NCBI RefSeq assembly: GCF_013778505.1
Contig: NZ_JAAOWU010000002.1
Span: 541,853 to 605,852, forward strand
DNA length: 64,000 bases
Origin: Pseudomonas sivasensis
Lineage (GTDB): Bacteria > Pseudomonadota > Gammaproteobacteria > Pseudomonadales > Pseudomonadaceae
Reading direction: 5' to 3'
A model generated the notes under the pieces. It had not been told where the DNA came from. It was given only the letters and a program-made list of their open reading frames with translations, and made no database searches. Below, piece by piece: positions 54,949 to 63,695 of the stretch. Position 1 is the stretch's first letter; every line of letters begins with the position of its first letter. Both the position numbers and the translations under genes were made by a program.

Positions 54949-55827
54949 ATGCGCGCTCTACTCGTGCTGTTCAGCCTGCTGCTGCCGCTGTCGATGGCCC
55001 AGGCCGCCGACAAACTCCAGGTGGTCACCAGCTTCAGTATTCTCAATGACATTACGCACCAGATCGGTGGCGACCACATTCAGATCAGCAACATGGTCGG
55101 CCCGGATGCCGACGCCCACACCTACGAGCCCACACCGGACGATGCCAAGGCGCTGCTCAAGGCCAAGCTGATCATCAAGAACGGCCTCGGTTTCGAACCC
55201 TGGCTGGACCGCTTAGTCACCAGCACCGAAACCAAAGCCACGGTGGTCACCGCCAGCAAAGGCGTGATCTCCCACACCATGGAAGAGGATGGCGAAACCA
55301 TTCCCGACCCGCACGCTTGGCATAACCTGGCCAACGCTGAAATCTATGTGAACAACATCACCAAGGCGCTGGTGGCTGCCGACCCGGCCAACAAGGCCGA
55401 CTACCTGCGCAACAGCCAAACCTACCTGAAAGAAATCTACCGCCTGCTGGCCGAAGCCAAGACCAAATTCAGTGCTCTGCCCCCAGGCAACCGCCGCATC
55501 GTCACCTCCCATGACGCTTTCGGTTACCTGGGCCAGGCCTATGGCATTCAGTTCCTCGCCCCCCAAGGCCTGTCTACCGAACGTGAACCCTCTGCCGCTG
55601 AAGTCGCTGCGCTGATCACACAGATCCGCAAAGACAAGGTCAAAGCCGTGTTCATGGAAAACATCAAAGACTCGCGCCTGCTCAAGCAAATTGCCGACGA
55701 AAGCGGCGCGCAGATCGGCGGCACGCTGTACTCCGACGCACTCGCCGCCGAAGGCCCGGCCAGCACGTTTACAGGGCTGTTCGAATACAACCTCAACACC
55801 TTGTGCGCCGCCCTGAGCAAGCCATGA
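54949..55827 (+). CDS. Zinc/manganese-type ABC transporter binding protein
   Basis: Periplasmic cluster A-I metal receptor of 292 residues. A signal peptide (about 1-20, ending AQA) precedes the metal site: DADAHTYEP (about 60), DPHAWH (about 122), SHDAFGYL and the C-terminal YSDALA. It lacks the long His-rich loop seen in ZnuA, more like AztC or MntA. The family binds Zn or Mn; the Zur-linked context favours zinc. GAGGTG lies before the ATG. Ends by ATGA overlap with the HisI paralogue. Confidence 0.9.
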   Translation: MRALLVLFSLLLPLSMAQAADKLQVVTSFSILNDITHQIGGDHIQISNMVGPDADAHTYEPTPDDAKALLKAKLIIKNGLGFEPWLDRLVTSTETKATVVTASKGVISHTMEEDGETIPDPHAWHNLANAEIYVNNITKALVAADPANKADYLRNSQTYLKEIYRLLAEAKTKFSALPPGNRRIVTSHDAFGYLGQAYGIQFLAPQGLSTEREPSAAEVAALITQIRKDKVKAVFMENIKDSRLLKQIADESGAQIGGTLYSDALAAEGPASTFTGLFEYNLNTLCAALSKP

Positions 55828-56237
55828 ACCTGAGCATGCTCGAACTGGAAGGGGCTGCCAAAGGCAGTCGCTTCCCACTCAAACCGGTGCTCGATGCCCT
55901 GCCATGGAACAGCGATGGCCTGATTGCCGCCATCGCCCAGCAACACAGCAGCGGCGAGGTGTTGATGCTGGCCTGGATGAACCGCCGGGCCCTCACCGAA
56001 ACCCTCACTACCGGGCAAGTTTGCTACTGGTCACGCTCGCGCCAGCAACTGTGGCGCAAAGGTGAACGCTCCGGTCACTGGCAGCAGTTGGTGGAAGCAC
56101 GCCTGGATTGCGACGGCGACGCGGTGCTGCTGATCGTCAACCAACTCGGCCCGGCTTGCCACACAGGCCGGCCCACCTGTTTCTACAACGCCATTGATGG
56201 CGACTACGTCCACATCATCACGGAGCCCAGCGCATGA
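55824..56237 (+). CDS. Phosphoribosyl-AMP cyclohydrolase paralogue (HisI-like)
   Basis: A 137-residue HisI-family enzyme of histidine synthesis. The Mg-binding DCDGD (about 95-99) and the three zinc cysteines (C96, C112, C119 in ACHTGRPTC) are all intact, as are VLMLAWMN and YWSRSR. So this is not an obviously zinc-free replacement, although HisI duplicates occur in zinc operons. It may supply extra cyclohydrolase or have tighter zinc binding. It overlaps neighbours on both sides by ATGA. Confidence 0.9.
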   Translation: MNLSMLELEGAAKGSRFPLKPVLDALPWNSDGLIAAIAQQHSSGEVLMLAWMNRRALTETLTTGQVCYWSRSRQQLWRKGERSGHWQQLVEARLDCDGDAVLLIVNQLGPACHTGRPTCFYNAIDGDYVHIITEPSA

Positions 56238-56794
56238 TCCGCAAGAACCCTTCCGGCGATCTGCCAGTGATTGCCGAATCGGCCTACGTCGACAAGACCG
56301 CCATCATCTGCGGCAAGGTCATCATTGGCGAGAACGTCTTCGTCGGCCCGTATGCGGTGATCCGCGCAGACGAAGTCGACGCCAGCGGCGCCATGGATCC
56401 GATCACCATCGGCGCCAATTCCAATATTCAGGACGGTGTGGTCATCCACTCCAAATCCGGCGCAGCAGTGACCATCGGTGAGTTCACCTCCATCGCCCAC
56501 CGCTCCATCGTCCACGGCCCGTGCTCAGTTGGCGACCGTGTATTCATCGGTTTCAACAGCGTGCTGTTCAACTGCGCCGTGGGCGATGGGTGCGTGGTGC
56601 GCCATAACTCGGTGGTCGACGGTCGTGATTTACCCGCCGCGTTCTACGTGCCCTCCACCACCCGCATCGGACCGAATACCGACCTGTCGCAATTCCCACC
56701 GGTGAGCGTCAGCGCCTCGGAGTTTTCCGAAGACGTGGCACTTACCAACGTCGACTTGGTGCGCGGTTACAAAGCCCTGCAAAACGAGTTCTAA
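56234..56794 (+). CDS. Gamma-class carbonic anhydrase family protein
   Basis: A 186-residue left-handed beta-helix protein of hexapeptide repeats (IICGKVIIGENVFVGPYAVI). The three metal histidines of the gamma class are present at about 72, 89 and 94 (VIHSKS and IAHRSIVH). Gamma enzymes can use Fe or Co instead of Zn, which fits a stand-in for zinc beta-class anhydrases. It is translationally coupled to the HisI gene and 3 bp before the dihydroorotase. Confidence 0.9.
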   Translation: MIRKNPSGDLPVIAESAYVDKTAIICGKVIIGENVFVGPYAVIRADEVDASGAMDPITIGANSNIQDGVVIHSKSGAAVTIGEFTSIAHRSIVHGPCSVGDRVFIGFNSVLFNCAVGDGCVVRHNSVVDGRDLPAAFYVPSTTRIGPNTDLSQFPPVSVSASEFSEDVALTNVDLVRGYKALQNEF

Positions 56795-56797
56795 GCC

Positions 56798-58135
56798 ATG
56801 AGCCGCCTGCTGATCCGCAACGCCCGCCTGGTCAACGAGGGCCAGATTTTCGACGCCGACGTGCTGGTCGCCAATGGCCGCATCGAAAAGATCGCCAGCA
56901 GCATCACCGGCTGTAACGCGCCACTGGCCATCGACGCCAAGGGGCAATGGCTACTGCCGGGCATGATCGACGACCAGGTGCACTTTCGTGACCCCGGCGC
57001 GCCGGACAAAGGCAGTTTCTACAGTGAGTCCCGCGCGGCCGCGGCTGGCGGCATCACCAGTGTGATGGACATGCCCAACACCAACCCGGCCACCCTGAAC
57101 CTGGAGGCGCTGGCCGATAAAAAACGCCGCGCGGCCCTGCACTCGGTGGTCAACTACGGCTTTCACTTCGGGGTAAGTAACGACAATCTCGACATCGTCG
57201 CCGCCCTCGACCCCTGCGAGGTGGCGGGAGTCAAAGTGTTCATGGGCGCGTCCACCGGCAATATGCTGGTGGACGACCCACGGATCCTGGAGCGTCTGTT
57301 TGCCGAAGTCCCGACCATCCTCCTGGCTCACTGCGAACACACGCCCAGTATCCAGGCCAACGAACGGCGCTTGCGCGAGCGTTTCGGCGATGACATCCCC
57401 GCCGTCGCGCACCCCCTGATCCGCGACGCCGAGGCCTGCTATCGCTCGTCCTCTTTCGCGGTGGAGTTAGCCCAGCGCCACGGCACGCGCCTGCATGTGC
57501 TGCACCTCACCAGCGCGCGCGAATTGGCTCTGTTTGAAGACAAGCCCCTGGCACAAAAACGCATCACCGCCGAAGTCTGTGTGCACCACTTGCTGTTCGA
57601 TGACCGGGACTATCACCGCCTCGGCCATCAGATCAAATGCAACCCGGCGATCAAGACCCGTGCCGACCGCGACGCGTTGCGCCAGGCGTTATTGAATGAT
57701 CGTTTGGATGTGATTGGCACAGACCACGCGCCGCATACCTGGGCGCAAAAACAACTGGCCTATCGCGAAGCGCCGTCGGGATTGCCCCTGGTGCAACATG
57801 CGCTGCCGGCGTTACTGGAGCTGGTGGCAGACGGGCTGCTGCCGCTGGCCACGCTGGTCGCGAAGACCAGCCACCGGGTCGCCGACCTGTTTGCTATCCC
57901 GGACCGTGGTTATCTGCGTGAAGGGTATTGGGCCGACCTGGTGCTGATCAAACCCGAGCCCGAAGGTAAGCCGGTCAGGGATGAGCCGATTCTTGCCCGC
58001 TGCGGCTGGACGCCCTTTGCAGAGCGCAGCTTTCGCCACAGCGTCAGCACCACCCTGGTCTCCGGCCACCTGGCCTGGCACAACGGCAAGGTGGTCGACA
58101 GCTGCCAGGGTTTGCCGCTGCACTTTCTGCGTTAA
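56798..58135 (+). CDS. Dihydroorotase paralogue (PyrC/PyrQ type)
   Basis: Interconverts carbamoyl-aspartate and dihydroorotate in pyrimidine synthesis. The 445 residues include the amidohydrolase signature MIDDQVHFRDPG (about 56-67), in which the usual first His of HxH is Gln60; His62 remains. HCEHT, CNPAIK and GTDHAPHTW follow. The altered ligand set may reflect a lower zinc demand and occurs in some other dihydroorotases. It is the last gene of the zinc operon and ends 4 bp into the opposite DUF3617 gene. Confidence 0.9.
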   Translation: MSRLLIRNARLVNEGQIFDADVLVANGRIEKIASSITGCNAPLAIDAKGQWLLPGMIDDQVHFRDPGAPDKGSFYSESRAAAAGGITSVMDMPNTNPATLNLEALADKKRRAALHSVVNYGFHFGVSNDNLDIVAALDPCEVAGVKVFMGASTGNMLVDDPRILERLFAEVPTILLAHCEHTPSIQANERRLRERFGDDIPAVAHPLIRDAEACYRSSSFAVELAQRHGTRLHVLHLTSARELALFEDKPLAQKRITAEVCVHHLLFDDRDYHRLGHQIKCNPAIKTRADRDALRQALLNDRLDVIGTDHAPHTWAQKQLAYREAPSGLPLVQHALPALLELVADGLLPLATLVAKTSHRVADLFAIPDRGYLREGYWADLVLIKPEPEGKPVRDEPILARCGWTPFAERSFRHSVSTTLVSGHLAWHNGKVVDSCQGLPLHFLR

Positions 58136-58653
58136 GCGCGTGGTTTGACCGTACCGCAATCGTTGCCCAGCCACTGGGCGTGAGTGTCCAGGCTGCCCTT
58201 CTGCTGAATGCCGGTGGCATTGAAGGTGCCGTTGACGGTCGTGGTGAATTCTTTCTGGCTTTGGAAAGTGGCGACTCCGGTGCCCTGAGCTTTCGGGCAG
58301 CTGAAACGGAATTTCCACTGGTTGCCGGTTTTGTCGGTCACTTCCTGTTTGCAGCCCGATTGCGGGTCGGTCAAAGGGATTGAGTCCGAGGCGACCTGGG
58401 CTGGAGTGAGGCACACCTGCACGCCTTTACCTGCCATGGTGATGCCCTGCTTTTCGAGCATCGCGCGCTGTTCGGGGGTCATCTGTTGCTTGAGCTGACC
58501 GAGGATCAGCGACAGGTCCGGCAGGTCCTGGTTATCGACTTTCATATTGCTGGTGGTCAATTCCCACAAACCCGGCGCCAGCATCTGCGCCTGCGCTGCC
58601 ACCGGCAACGACAAACCAACAACCATGGATAAACAGAGCAGACGAGCATTCAT
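58132..58653 (-). CDS. DUF3617 domain secreted protein
   Basis: A 173-residue protein with a signal peptide (about 1-22, MNARLLCLSMVVGLSLPVAAQA). DUF3617 features are LAPGLWELTTSNM, the MTPEQRAML segment, VQVCLTPAQV and DPQSGCKQEV with conserved cysteines. CAGGAG lies before the ATG at 58653. The function is unknown. It is convergent with the dihydroorotase gene. Confidence 0.88.
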   Translation of the reverse strand: MNARLLCLSMVVGLSLPVAAQAQMLAPGLWELTTSNMKVDNQDLPDLSLILGQLKQQMTPEQRAMLEKQGITMAGKGVQVCLTPAQVASDSIPLTDPQSGCKQEVTDKTGNQWKFRFSCPKAQGTGVATFQSQKEFTTTVNGTFNATGIQQKGSLDTHAQWLGNDCGTVKPRA

Positions 58654-58783
58654 CGGGTAACTCCTGGGCAATTGTGGGCGTTAGACGCTGCAAAGGCGCC
58701 AGTGTTGCACGCCAAATAAAATAGCGACATTCGCAGCCGAACATGGTCTGTTAGGCATTGGATTGTCTGGAGTACTGTCGTCC

Positions 58784-60223
58784 ATGGATTTCTTTGGCCC
58801 GCACCTGCTCGCCTACTTCATCGCCACGCTGCACTTTCTCGGGACTCTCGCCGCGATCCACGCGGTGCTGACCGTCAGGACCGCTCAAGGCTCGATAGCC
58901 TGGGCCTTGTCGCTGATGTTCATGCCCTATCTCACGTTGATCCCCTACCTGATTTTTGGCCGCAGCACCTTCGACGCGTATATCCAGGCGCGGCGCCAGG
59001 CCAATCAGGAAATGCACACCGCCATCACCGCGCTGAACTGGCGTCCTTGGGTTGAGGAGGCGCTCGCTGCGCGCAACTCCAGCGCTTACGCCTCGTTGCG
59101 CGCCATGCCCAAACTGGGTCGCATGCCGTGCCTGGCCAACAATGAAGTACGCCTGCTGATCAATGGCGACGCCACCTTCAGCGCGATCTTTGAAGCCATT
59201 CGCAACGCCAAAACCGCTGTGTTGTTTCAGTTTTTCATCATTCATGACGATGAACTTGGCCGCCAATTACATACGCTGCTGAAAGAAAAGGCTGCCCAAG
59301 GCGTGGCCATCTACGTGCTCTACGACCGCATTGGCAGTCACGCCCTGCCCCATCGCTACGTGCAATCACTGCGCGACGCCGGCGTGCAGGTCAAGGCCTT
59401 CGCCACCCGCAGTGGATGGCTCAACCGCTTCCAGGTCAACTTTCGCAACCATCGCAAAATCGTGGTGGTGGATGGCATCACCGGGTTTGTCGGCGGGCAT
59501 AACGTGGGTGATGAATACCTGGGCAAAAAACCGCCATTGGCGCCATGGCGCGATACCCATGTACAGGTCACAGGTCCCGTGGTGGCGTGCCTGCAGGAGT
59601 CGTTTGCCGAAGACTGGTTCTGGGCCGCGCGCGAACTACCGCCGCTGATCTTGCCGGACACCTATCCCGAAGATGGCGTGCTCTGCCAATTGCTCGCCAG
59701 CGGTCCGGCCGATCCGTATGAAACCTGTTCGCTGTTTTTCGTCGAGGCCATCCACGCAGCGACCGAGCGGGTATGGATCACCAGCCCGTATTTCGTCCCC
59801 GATGAAGCGGTGTTTGCCGCTCTGCGCCTGGCGGTACTACGCGGAGTGGATGTGCGCCTGCTGCTGCCGTCGCGGCCGGATCACCGCATTGTGTATGCCG
59901 CCTCCAGCCTCTACGCCATCGAAGCCGTGCGCGCCGGAGTGCGGGTGTTCCGCTACACGCCGGGCTTTCTGCATCAGAAGGTAGTGTTGGTGGACAGCGA
60001 GATCAGCGCCATTGGCAGTGCCAACATGGACAACCGTTCGTTCCGGCTGAATTTTGAAGTGATGCTGCTGACCGTCGATGAAGCCTTCGCCCAGGAGGTG
60101 GAGCATATGCTGCTCGATGACTTCGCGCAGGCCCATGAAGTCAGCCAGGAAGAAAGCCGCGAAACACGGCGCCTGCAACAACTTGGGATGCGTGTGGCGC
60201 GCTTGATCTCACCAATCCTTTAA
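58784..60223 (+). CDS. cls: Cardiolipin synthase Cls
   Basis: Membrane phospholipase D family enzyme condensing phosphatidylglycerol to cardiolipin. The 479 residues have two N-terminal helices (about 5-60), then two HKD motifs: HRKIVVVDG (about 222) and HQKVVLVD (about 396), each followed by the conserved GG/GSxN block. GGAG lies 12 bases before the ATG at 58784. It ends just before a REPIN, convergent with cfa. Confidence 0.94.
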   Translation: MDFFGPHLLAYFIATLHFLGTLAAIHAVLTVRTAQGSIAWALSLMFMPYLTLIPYLIFGRSTFDAYIQARRQANQEMHTAITALNWRPWVEEALAARNSSAYASLRAMPKLGRMPCLANNEVRLLINGDATFSAIFEAIRNAKTAVLFQFFIIHDDELGRQLHTLLKEKAAQGVAIYVLYDRIGSHALPHRYVQSLRDAGVQVKAFATRSGWLNRFQVNFRNHRKIVVVDGITGFVGGHNVGDEYLGKKPPLAPWRDTHVQVTGPVVACLQESFAEDWFWAARELPPLILPDTYPEDGVLCQLLASGPADPYETCSLFFVEAIHAATERVWITSPYFVPDEAVFAALRLAVLRGVDVRLLLPSRPDHRIVYAASSLYAIEAVRAGVRVFRYTPGFLHQKVVLVDSEISAIGSANMDNRSFRLNFEVMLLTVDEAFAQEVEHMLLDDFAQAHEVSQEESRETRRLQQLGMRVARLISPIL

Positions 60224-60241
60224 CCAGACAACACAAAACAA

Positions 60242-60334
60242 AATGTGGGAGGGGGCTTGCTCCCGATAGCGGGGGGTCAGTCAACGGGTGGCGACTGATA
60301 TACCGCTATCGGGAGCAAGCCCCCTCCCACAGTT
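60242..60334. repeat. REPIN doublet 5
   Basis: AATGTGGGAGGGGGCTTGCTCCCGATAGC and its inverted arm separated by about 35 bp. It lies between the convergent cls and cfa genes. Confidence 0.9.
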
Positions 60335-60361
60335 GGATCTTCACCTTTCTGGAACATCAGA

Positions 60362-61546
60362 TCAGCGATAGATGTCTTCCCGCGTCCACGGCAGTTCATG
60401 GCTACCATCCGCGTGAGGCTTCACCGCGAGGATCTGGTGCAGGTTGATCCAACCCCGTGCAAACGCATAGGCGCAACCGGCCAGGTACAACCGCCAGATA
60501 CGCAACGCCTGTTCTGGCACCATCTTGGCCGCCGCTTCCAGGTTGTCCTCCAGCCGCTCACTCCAATGGTCCAGGGTTCGGGCGTAGTGAAGGCGCAGGC
60601 TTTCGACGTCGACGACTTCCAGCCCGACTTCGCTGATCTCGGCGGTCATCATTGCCAAGTGTGGCAACTCACCGTTTGGGAACACGTACCGCTCGATAAA
60701 CTCCCCGGCGCCACGGCCCACCGGGCGGCCATCGGTGTGCTTGGCGGTGATGCCATGGTTCATCACCAGGCCGCCTTCACGCACCGCACCGAACAGGGTC
60801 TGGCAGTACTGCGCCAGGTTGGCGTGGCCGACGTGTTCGAACATGCCCACGCTTACGACTTTGTCGAATCGGCCGTCCTGGGGTAGATCACGGTAGTCCA
60901 GCAGTTGCAGGTCGATCTGGTCTTCCAGTCCCTCGGCTTTGACTCGCTCCCGAGCCAATACCAACTGCTCTTTGCTCAGGGTGATGCCAAACACTTTCAC
61001 CCCGAACTCCCGCGCCGCAAACCGCGCCAGCCCGCCCCATCCGCAACCGACGTCGAGCAAATACTCCCCCGCCTGCAAGCGTAGCTTGCGGCACAGGTGG
61101 CGGAATTTGTCTTGTTGGGCCTGGTCGATGGATTCGCTGCCGGTTTCGAAATAGCCGCAGGAGTACGCCATGTCCTGATCCAGCCACAGCTGATAGAACT
61201 CATTGGACAGGTCGTAATGGTAGGAAATCGCCGCCGCATCCGTGGCCTTGTCGTGGATCGAGCGCACCGGATGACTGTCGCCGTCGCCCTCGATCAAGGC
61301 ATGACTCAGCTCATCACAGACCCGGATCACTTCGCTGATGGAACCTTCCAGCTCCAGTTTGCCCTCGACGAAGGCTTCGCCCAGTGAGTCGAGTGTGGGA
61401 TGGGTCAGTTGCGAGACGACCGTGGGGTCCTTCACCACGATGGTCACACTGGGCTCTGGGCCCAAGTTGAATTCATGGCCGTCCCAGAGTCGCAGACGCA
61501 GCGGTAGCTGAAGATTCTGTAAGGCCGGTGGAAGTTGCGCGAGCAT
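60362..61546 (-). CDS. cfa: Cyclopropane-fatty-acyl-phospholipid synthase Cfa
   Basis: Transfers methylene from S-adenosylmethionine to unsaturated acyl chains of membrane lipids. The 394 residues have the SAM motif YLLDVGCGWGGLARFAA (about 158-174), ISYHYDLSNEFYQLWLD (about 107-123) and GMFEHVGHANL (about 227-237). AAGGGG is upstream of the ATG. The N-terminal lipid-binding part (about 1-95) is of the shorter pseudomonad type. With cls next door the region looks after membrane lipid remodelling. Confidence 0.94.
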   Translation of the reverse strand: MLAQLPPALQNLQLPLRLRLWDGHEFNLGPEPSVTIVVKDPTVVSQLTHPTLDSLGEAFVEGKLELEGSISEVIRVCDELSHALIEGDGDSHPVRSIHDKATDAAAISYHYDLSNEFYQLWLDQDMAYSCGYFETGSESIDQAQQDKFRHLCRKLRLQAGEYLLDVGCGWGGLARFAAREFGVKVFGITLSKEQLVLARERVKAEGLEDQIDLQLLDYRDLPQDGRFDKVVSVGMFEHVGHANLAQYCQTLFGAVREGGLVMNHGITAKHTDGRPVGRGAGEFIERYVFPNGELPHLAMMTAEISEVGLEVVDVESLRLHYARTLDHWSERLEDNLEAAAKMVPEQALRIWRLYLAGCAYAFARGWINLHQILAVKPHADGSHELPWTREDIYR

Positions 61547-61594
61547 GAGTAGTCCCCCCTTGTTTCAGACGTCTGAACTGAGGGTAGACCATCC

Positions 61595-61630
61595 CAATAA
61601 AAGTAGGAGGCTATCGATTTGATAGCCCTC
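61595..61630 (-). terminator. Terminator of the bufferin operon
   Basis: GGCTATC-AAATC-GATAGCC (61609-61627) forms a seven-pair stem, followed on the minus strand by CTCCTACTTTTATT, just past the DUF2063 stop. Confidence 0.5.
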
Positions 61631-61632
61631 TT

Positions 61633-62421
61633 CTATGGAGCTCGGCGTTGGAGCAAACCGTCCTGGACCCACTGTTTCAGCCATGTAACAGCCTGCAGCG
61701 GCGCACCCTCTGCATAAGTGACTGCTAGCTGCTCACACAGTTCTGCGAAGGTCCAACCGGTCGTCACCATACCGGCCAATGCTAAGGCTTCCGCAGGTTC
61801 CAGGCTGCGGTAATGGCACACCTGATGAAGGCGCCATACCAGGCAGATCTGCGCCAGGTCCAAGGTGTAGCTGCCTGGGAAATCCGCCCCATCTTTGCTG
61901 GCACGCCAGATGCCCACGCTGTTGAAGTGACACAGTCGCTGCTGCACGGACGGTGTCAGGGCAACCTGCAAACCCGGCCAATCTTCGGGCGGCAGGAGCG
62001 CCATGTCATTCAGGGACAGCGGCTGACCCTGCGGCGCATCGAAGGCCAGGGTAAAAGCCCACTCCAACTTAGCCAGCTCTGCCAGCGGTGCACTTTGTTC
62101 GGCCACGAGGTGCTCGTGGATAAACGCCGGCAACCGTTCGCCAAACCAGCGCAAGCTGTAATGGGCCGACGGATAACGGCGTACATAAGCGTGGGTCAGC
62201 GCCGCAAACTCATCATCCCCCAGCCAATAGAGGATGGCGCTGAAGTCGTGCCGCAGTACTTCCTGCAACCGCGCGATATAGGCGTTGTGATAGATCGCCA
62301 GGCCCGTGTCTACGTCCAGCGTCGGCCCGCCCAATAAAGTGGCGGCAAAGCCACTGTTGGCGTCGGGGGTTTGGGCTAATAAATGCTGTTCAAAGGCCAA
62401 CTGCCAATCGGTCAGGCGCAT
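61633..62421 (-). CDS. DUF2063 protein, BufC/HvfC-type bufferin partner
   Basis: A 262-residue protein whose N-terminal half is the DUF2063 putative DNA-binding domain (about 1-95: LTDWQLAFEQHLLAQ, DTGLAIYHNAYIARLQEVLRHDFSAI). Members sit beside DUF692 maturases in RiPP clusters and help present the precursor peptide. It overlaps the preceding maturase gene by 10 bp, so the two are coupled. The C-terminal half (about 140-262) is Trp- and His-rich and without known fold. Confidence 0.88.
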   Translation of the reverse strand: MRLTDWQLAFEQHLLAQTPDANSGFAATLLGGPTLDVDTGLAIYHNAYIARLQEVLRHDFSAILYWLGDDEFAALTHAYVRRYPSAHYSLRWFGERLPAFIHEHLVAEQSAPLAELAKLEWAFTLAFDAPQGQPLSLNDMALLPPEDWPGLQVALTPSVQQRLCHFNSVGIWRASKDGADFPGSYTLDLAQICLVWRLHQVCHYRSLEPAEALALAGMVTTGWTFAELCEQLAVTYAEGAPLQAVTWLKQWVQDGLLQRRAP

Positions 62422-63257
62422 ACCGCTCTCCTGGCCAAGGCGGTGGCGCCCAGTTCGCGGGCCTTGCTCAACTCGGTGAGCAGCTCTTCGAACGGCGGAA
62501 AATGGTCATCGCGCTCCAACAGCGTCGACACAGGCCCCACGTGCTCCAGGGTCTGTTGGTACAGCGCCCACACCGGATCACAGACCGGATGGTCGTGGGT
62601 ATCGACCACGTAGTCGCCATAGTCCATATGCCCCGCCAAATGCAGCTGGCGAATGCTGTCGGGCGGCAGGTTGCGGATAAAGGTCCAGGCATCGAAGCCA
62701 TGGTTGCGAGAGCTGACATACACATTATTGACGTCCAGCAACAACTGGCACCCCGACAGATGAGCCAAGGCGTTGAGGAATTCCCACTCGGTGAATTCAT
62801 CTGCCTTGGAACGCACGTAACTGGAGACGTTTTCCAGCACCAGCGGACGCTGCAACACGTCCTGCACTTGGCGAACGCGGCTGGCGACGTGATAGAGGCT
62901 TTCTTCGGTGTAAGGCAGAGGCAGCAGGTCGTGCAACTGGTGCGCACTGCCGCGGCTCCAGCACAGATGATCGGAAACCCACGCCGGTTGAATACGCTCG
63001 GCGAGCTGTTTGATCTGCTTGAGGTAATCGATATCGATGGCGTGGGGCCCGCCGATGGACAGGGACACCCCGTGCATCACCAGGGGATAGCGCTCGGCTA
63101 TCGCGTCCAGGAAGTACAAGGCTTTACCGCCCTGCACCAGATAATTCTCGGAGATCACTTCGAACCAATCCACGGCCGGCGATTGTTCAAGGATCTGCTG
63201 GTAGTACTCACTGCGTAAACCCAGGCCGTAACCCAGACTTGGAAGGGAAGCGGACAT
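62412..63257 (-). CDS. DUF692 / MNIO-family bufferin maturase
   Basis: A 281-residue TIM-barrel multinuclear nonheme iron oxidase. Likely iron ligands are seen in VMHGVSLSIG (about 60-69), LENVSSY, LLLDVNNVY (about 171-179), HLAGHM and THDHPV. MNIO enzymes oxidise cysteines of a precursor peptide to thiooxazole-type rings that bind metals. The precursor gene is directly upstream, 69 bp away, with a strong hairpin between; the partner protein gene overlaps downstream. Confidence 0.92.
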   Translation of the reverse strand: MSASLPSLGYGLGLRSEYYQQILEQSPAVDWFEVISENYLVQGGKALYFLDAIAERYPLVMHGVSLSIGGPHAIDIDYLKQIKQLAERIQPAWVSDHLCWSRGSAHQLHDLLPLPYTEESLYHVASRVRQVQDVLQRPLVLENVSSYVRSKADEFTEWEFLNALAHLSGCQLLLDVNNVYVSSRNHGFDAWTFIRNLPPDSIRQLHLAGHMDYGDYVVDTHDHPVCDPVWALYQQTLEHVGPVSTLLERDDHFPPFEELLTELSKARELGATALARRAVCA

Positions 63258-63281
63258 GGCTGACTCCTGGGGAAAGTGTGT

Positions 63282-63309
63282 CCGCAGCGGAGGGGGGCTG
63301 CCGCTGCGG
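63282..63309 (-). promoter_or_regulatory. Strong hairpin between precursor and maturase genes
   Basis: CCGCAGCGG and CCGCTGCGG form a perfect nine-pair stem with a ten-base loop in the 69-bp gap. It has no T-tract and may stabilise the precursor mRNA or limit readthrough. Confidence 0.5.
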
Positions 63310-63326
63310 TTGCACTCGTTTGCCGG

Positions 63327-63578
63327 TTATTCGCCGACTTTGCCGCCAGCCGCGTCACAGGCTGCCTTGGTCATAGCCTTGAAGCCGTGGCCCTTGCACT
63401 CTGCCTGGCCTTTGCAGGCGTTTTCAGCGGTCTTGCAGTCGTTCATGCCCTTGCAGGAGGTTACGCCGTAGCAATGCACTGGCGCGTCTGCGGCTTGTAC
63501 CTGGGTGGCGACACCAGCAAACATGGTAGCGGCGGCCATCGCGAAAGCGGCACCAGCAGCGGCGGATTTAATGTTCAT
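63327..63578 (-). CDS. BufA2-type bufferin precursor (six cysteines)
   Basis: An 83-residue secreted precursor. A signal peptide (about 1-29, ending VQA) leads to a mature part with six cysteines at about 36, 42, 48, 55, 61 and 74: [23 protein letters not shown] in short windows. It resembles the BufA2 family of metal-binding bufferins. GAGGAA before the ATG at 63578. Cysteine modification by the DUF692 enzyme is expected; the metal is probably copper, from the family, and the adjacent P-type ATPase supports a metal role. Confidence 0.85.
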   Translation of the reverse strand: MNIKSAAAGAAFAMAAATMFAGVATQVQAADAPVHCYGVTSCKGMNDCKTAENACKGQAECKGHGFKAMTKAACDAAGGKVGE

Positions 63579-63695
63579 TGTTGTATTCCTCATGATCAGT
63601 AGTGGCGTCGGTCTGAACGGATTGTTCAGTCTCGACACACCACTAGAGTGAGGCCCCCCACCGGCGTTACAGCGGTGCGCAAATATTGCTGAAAA

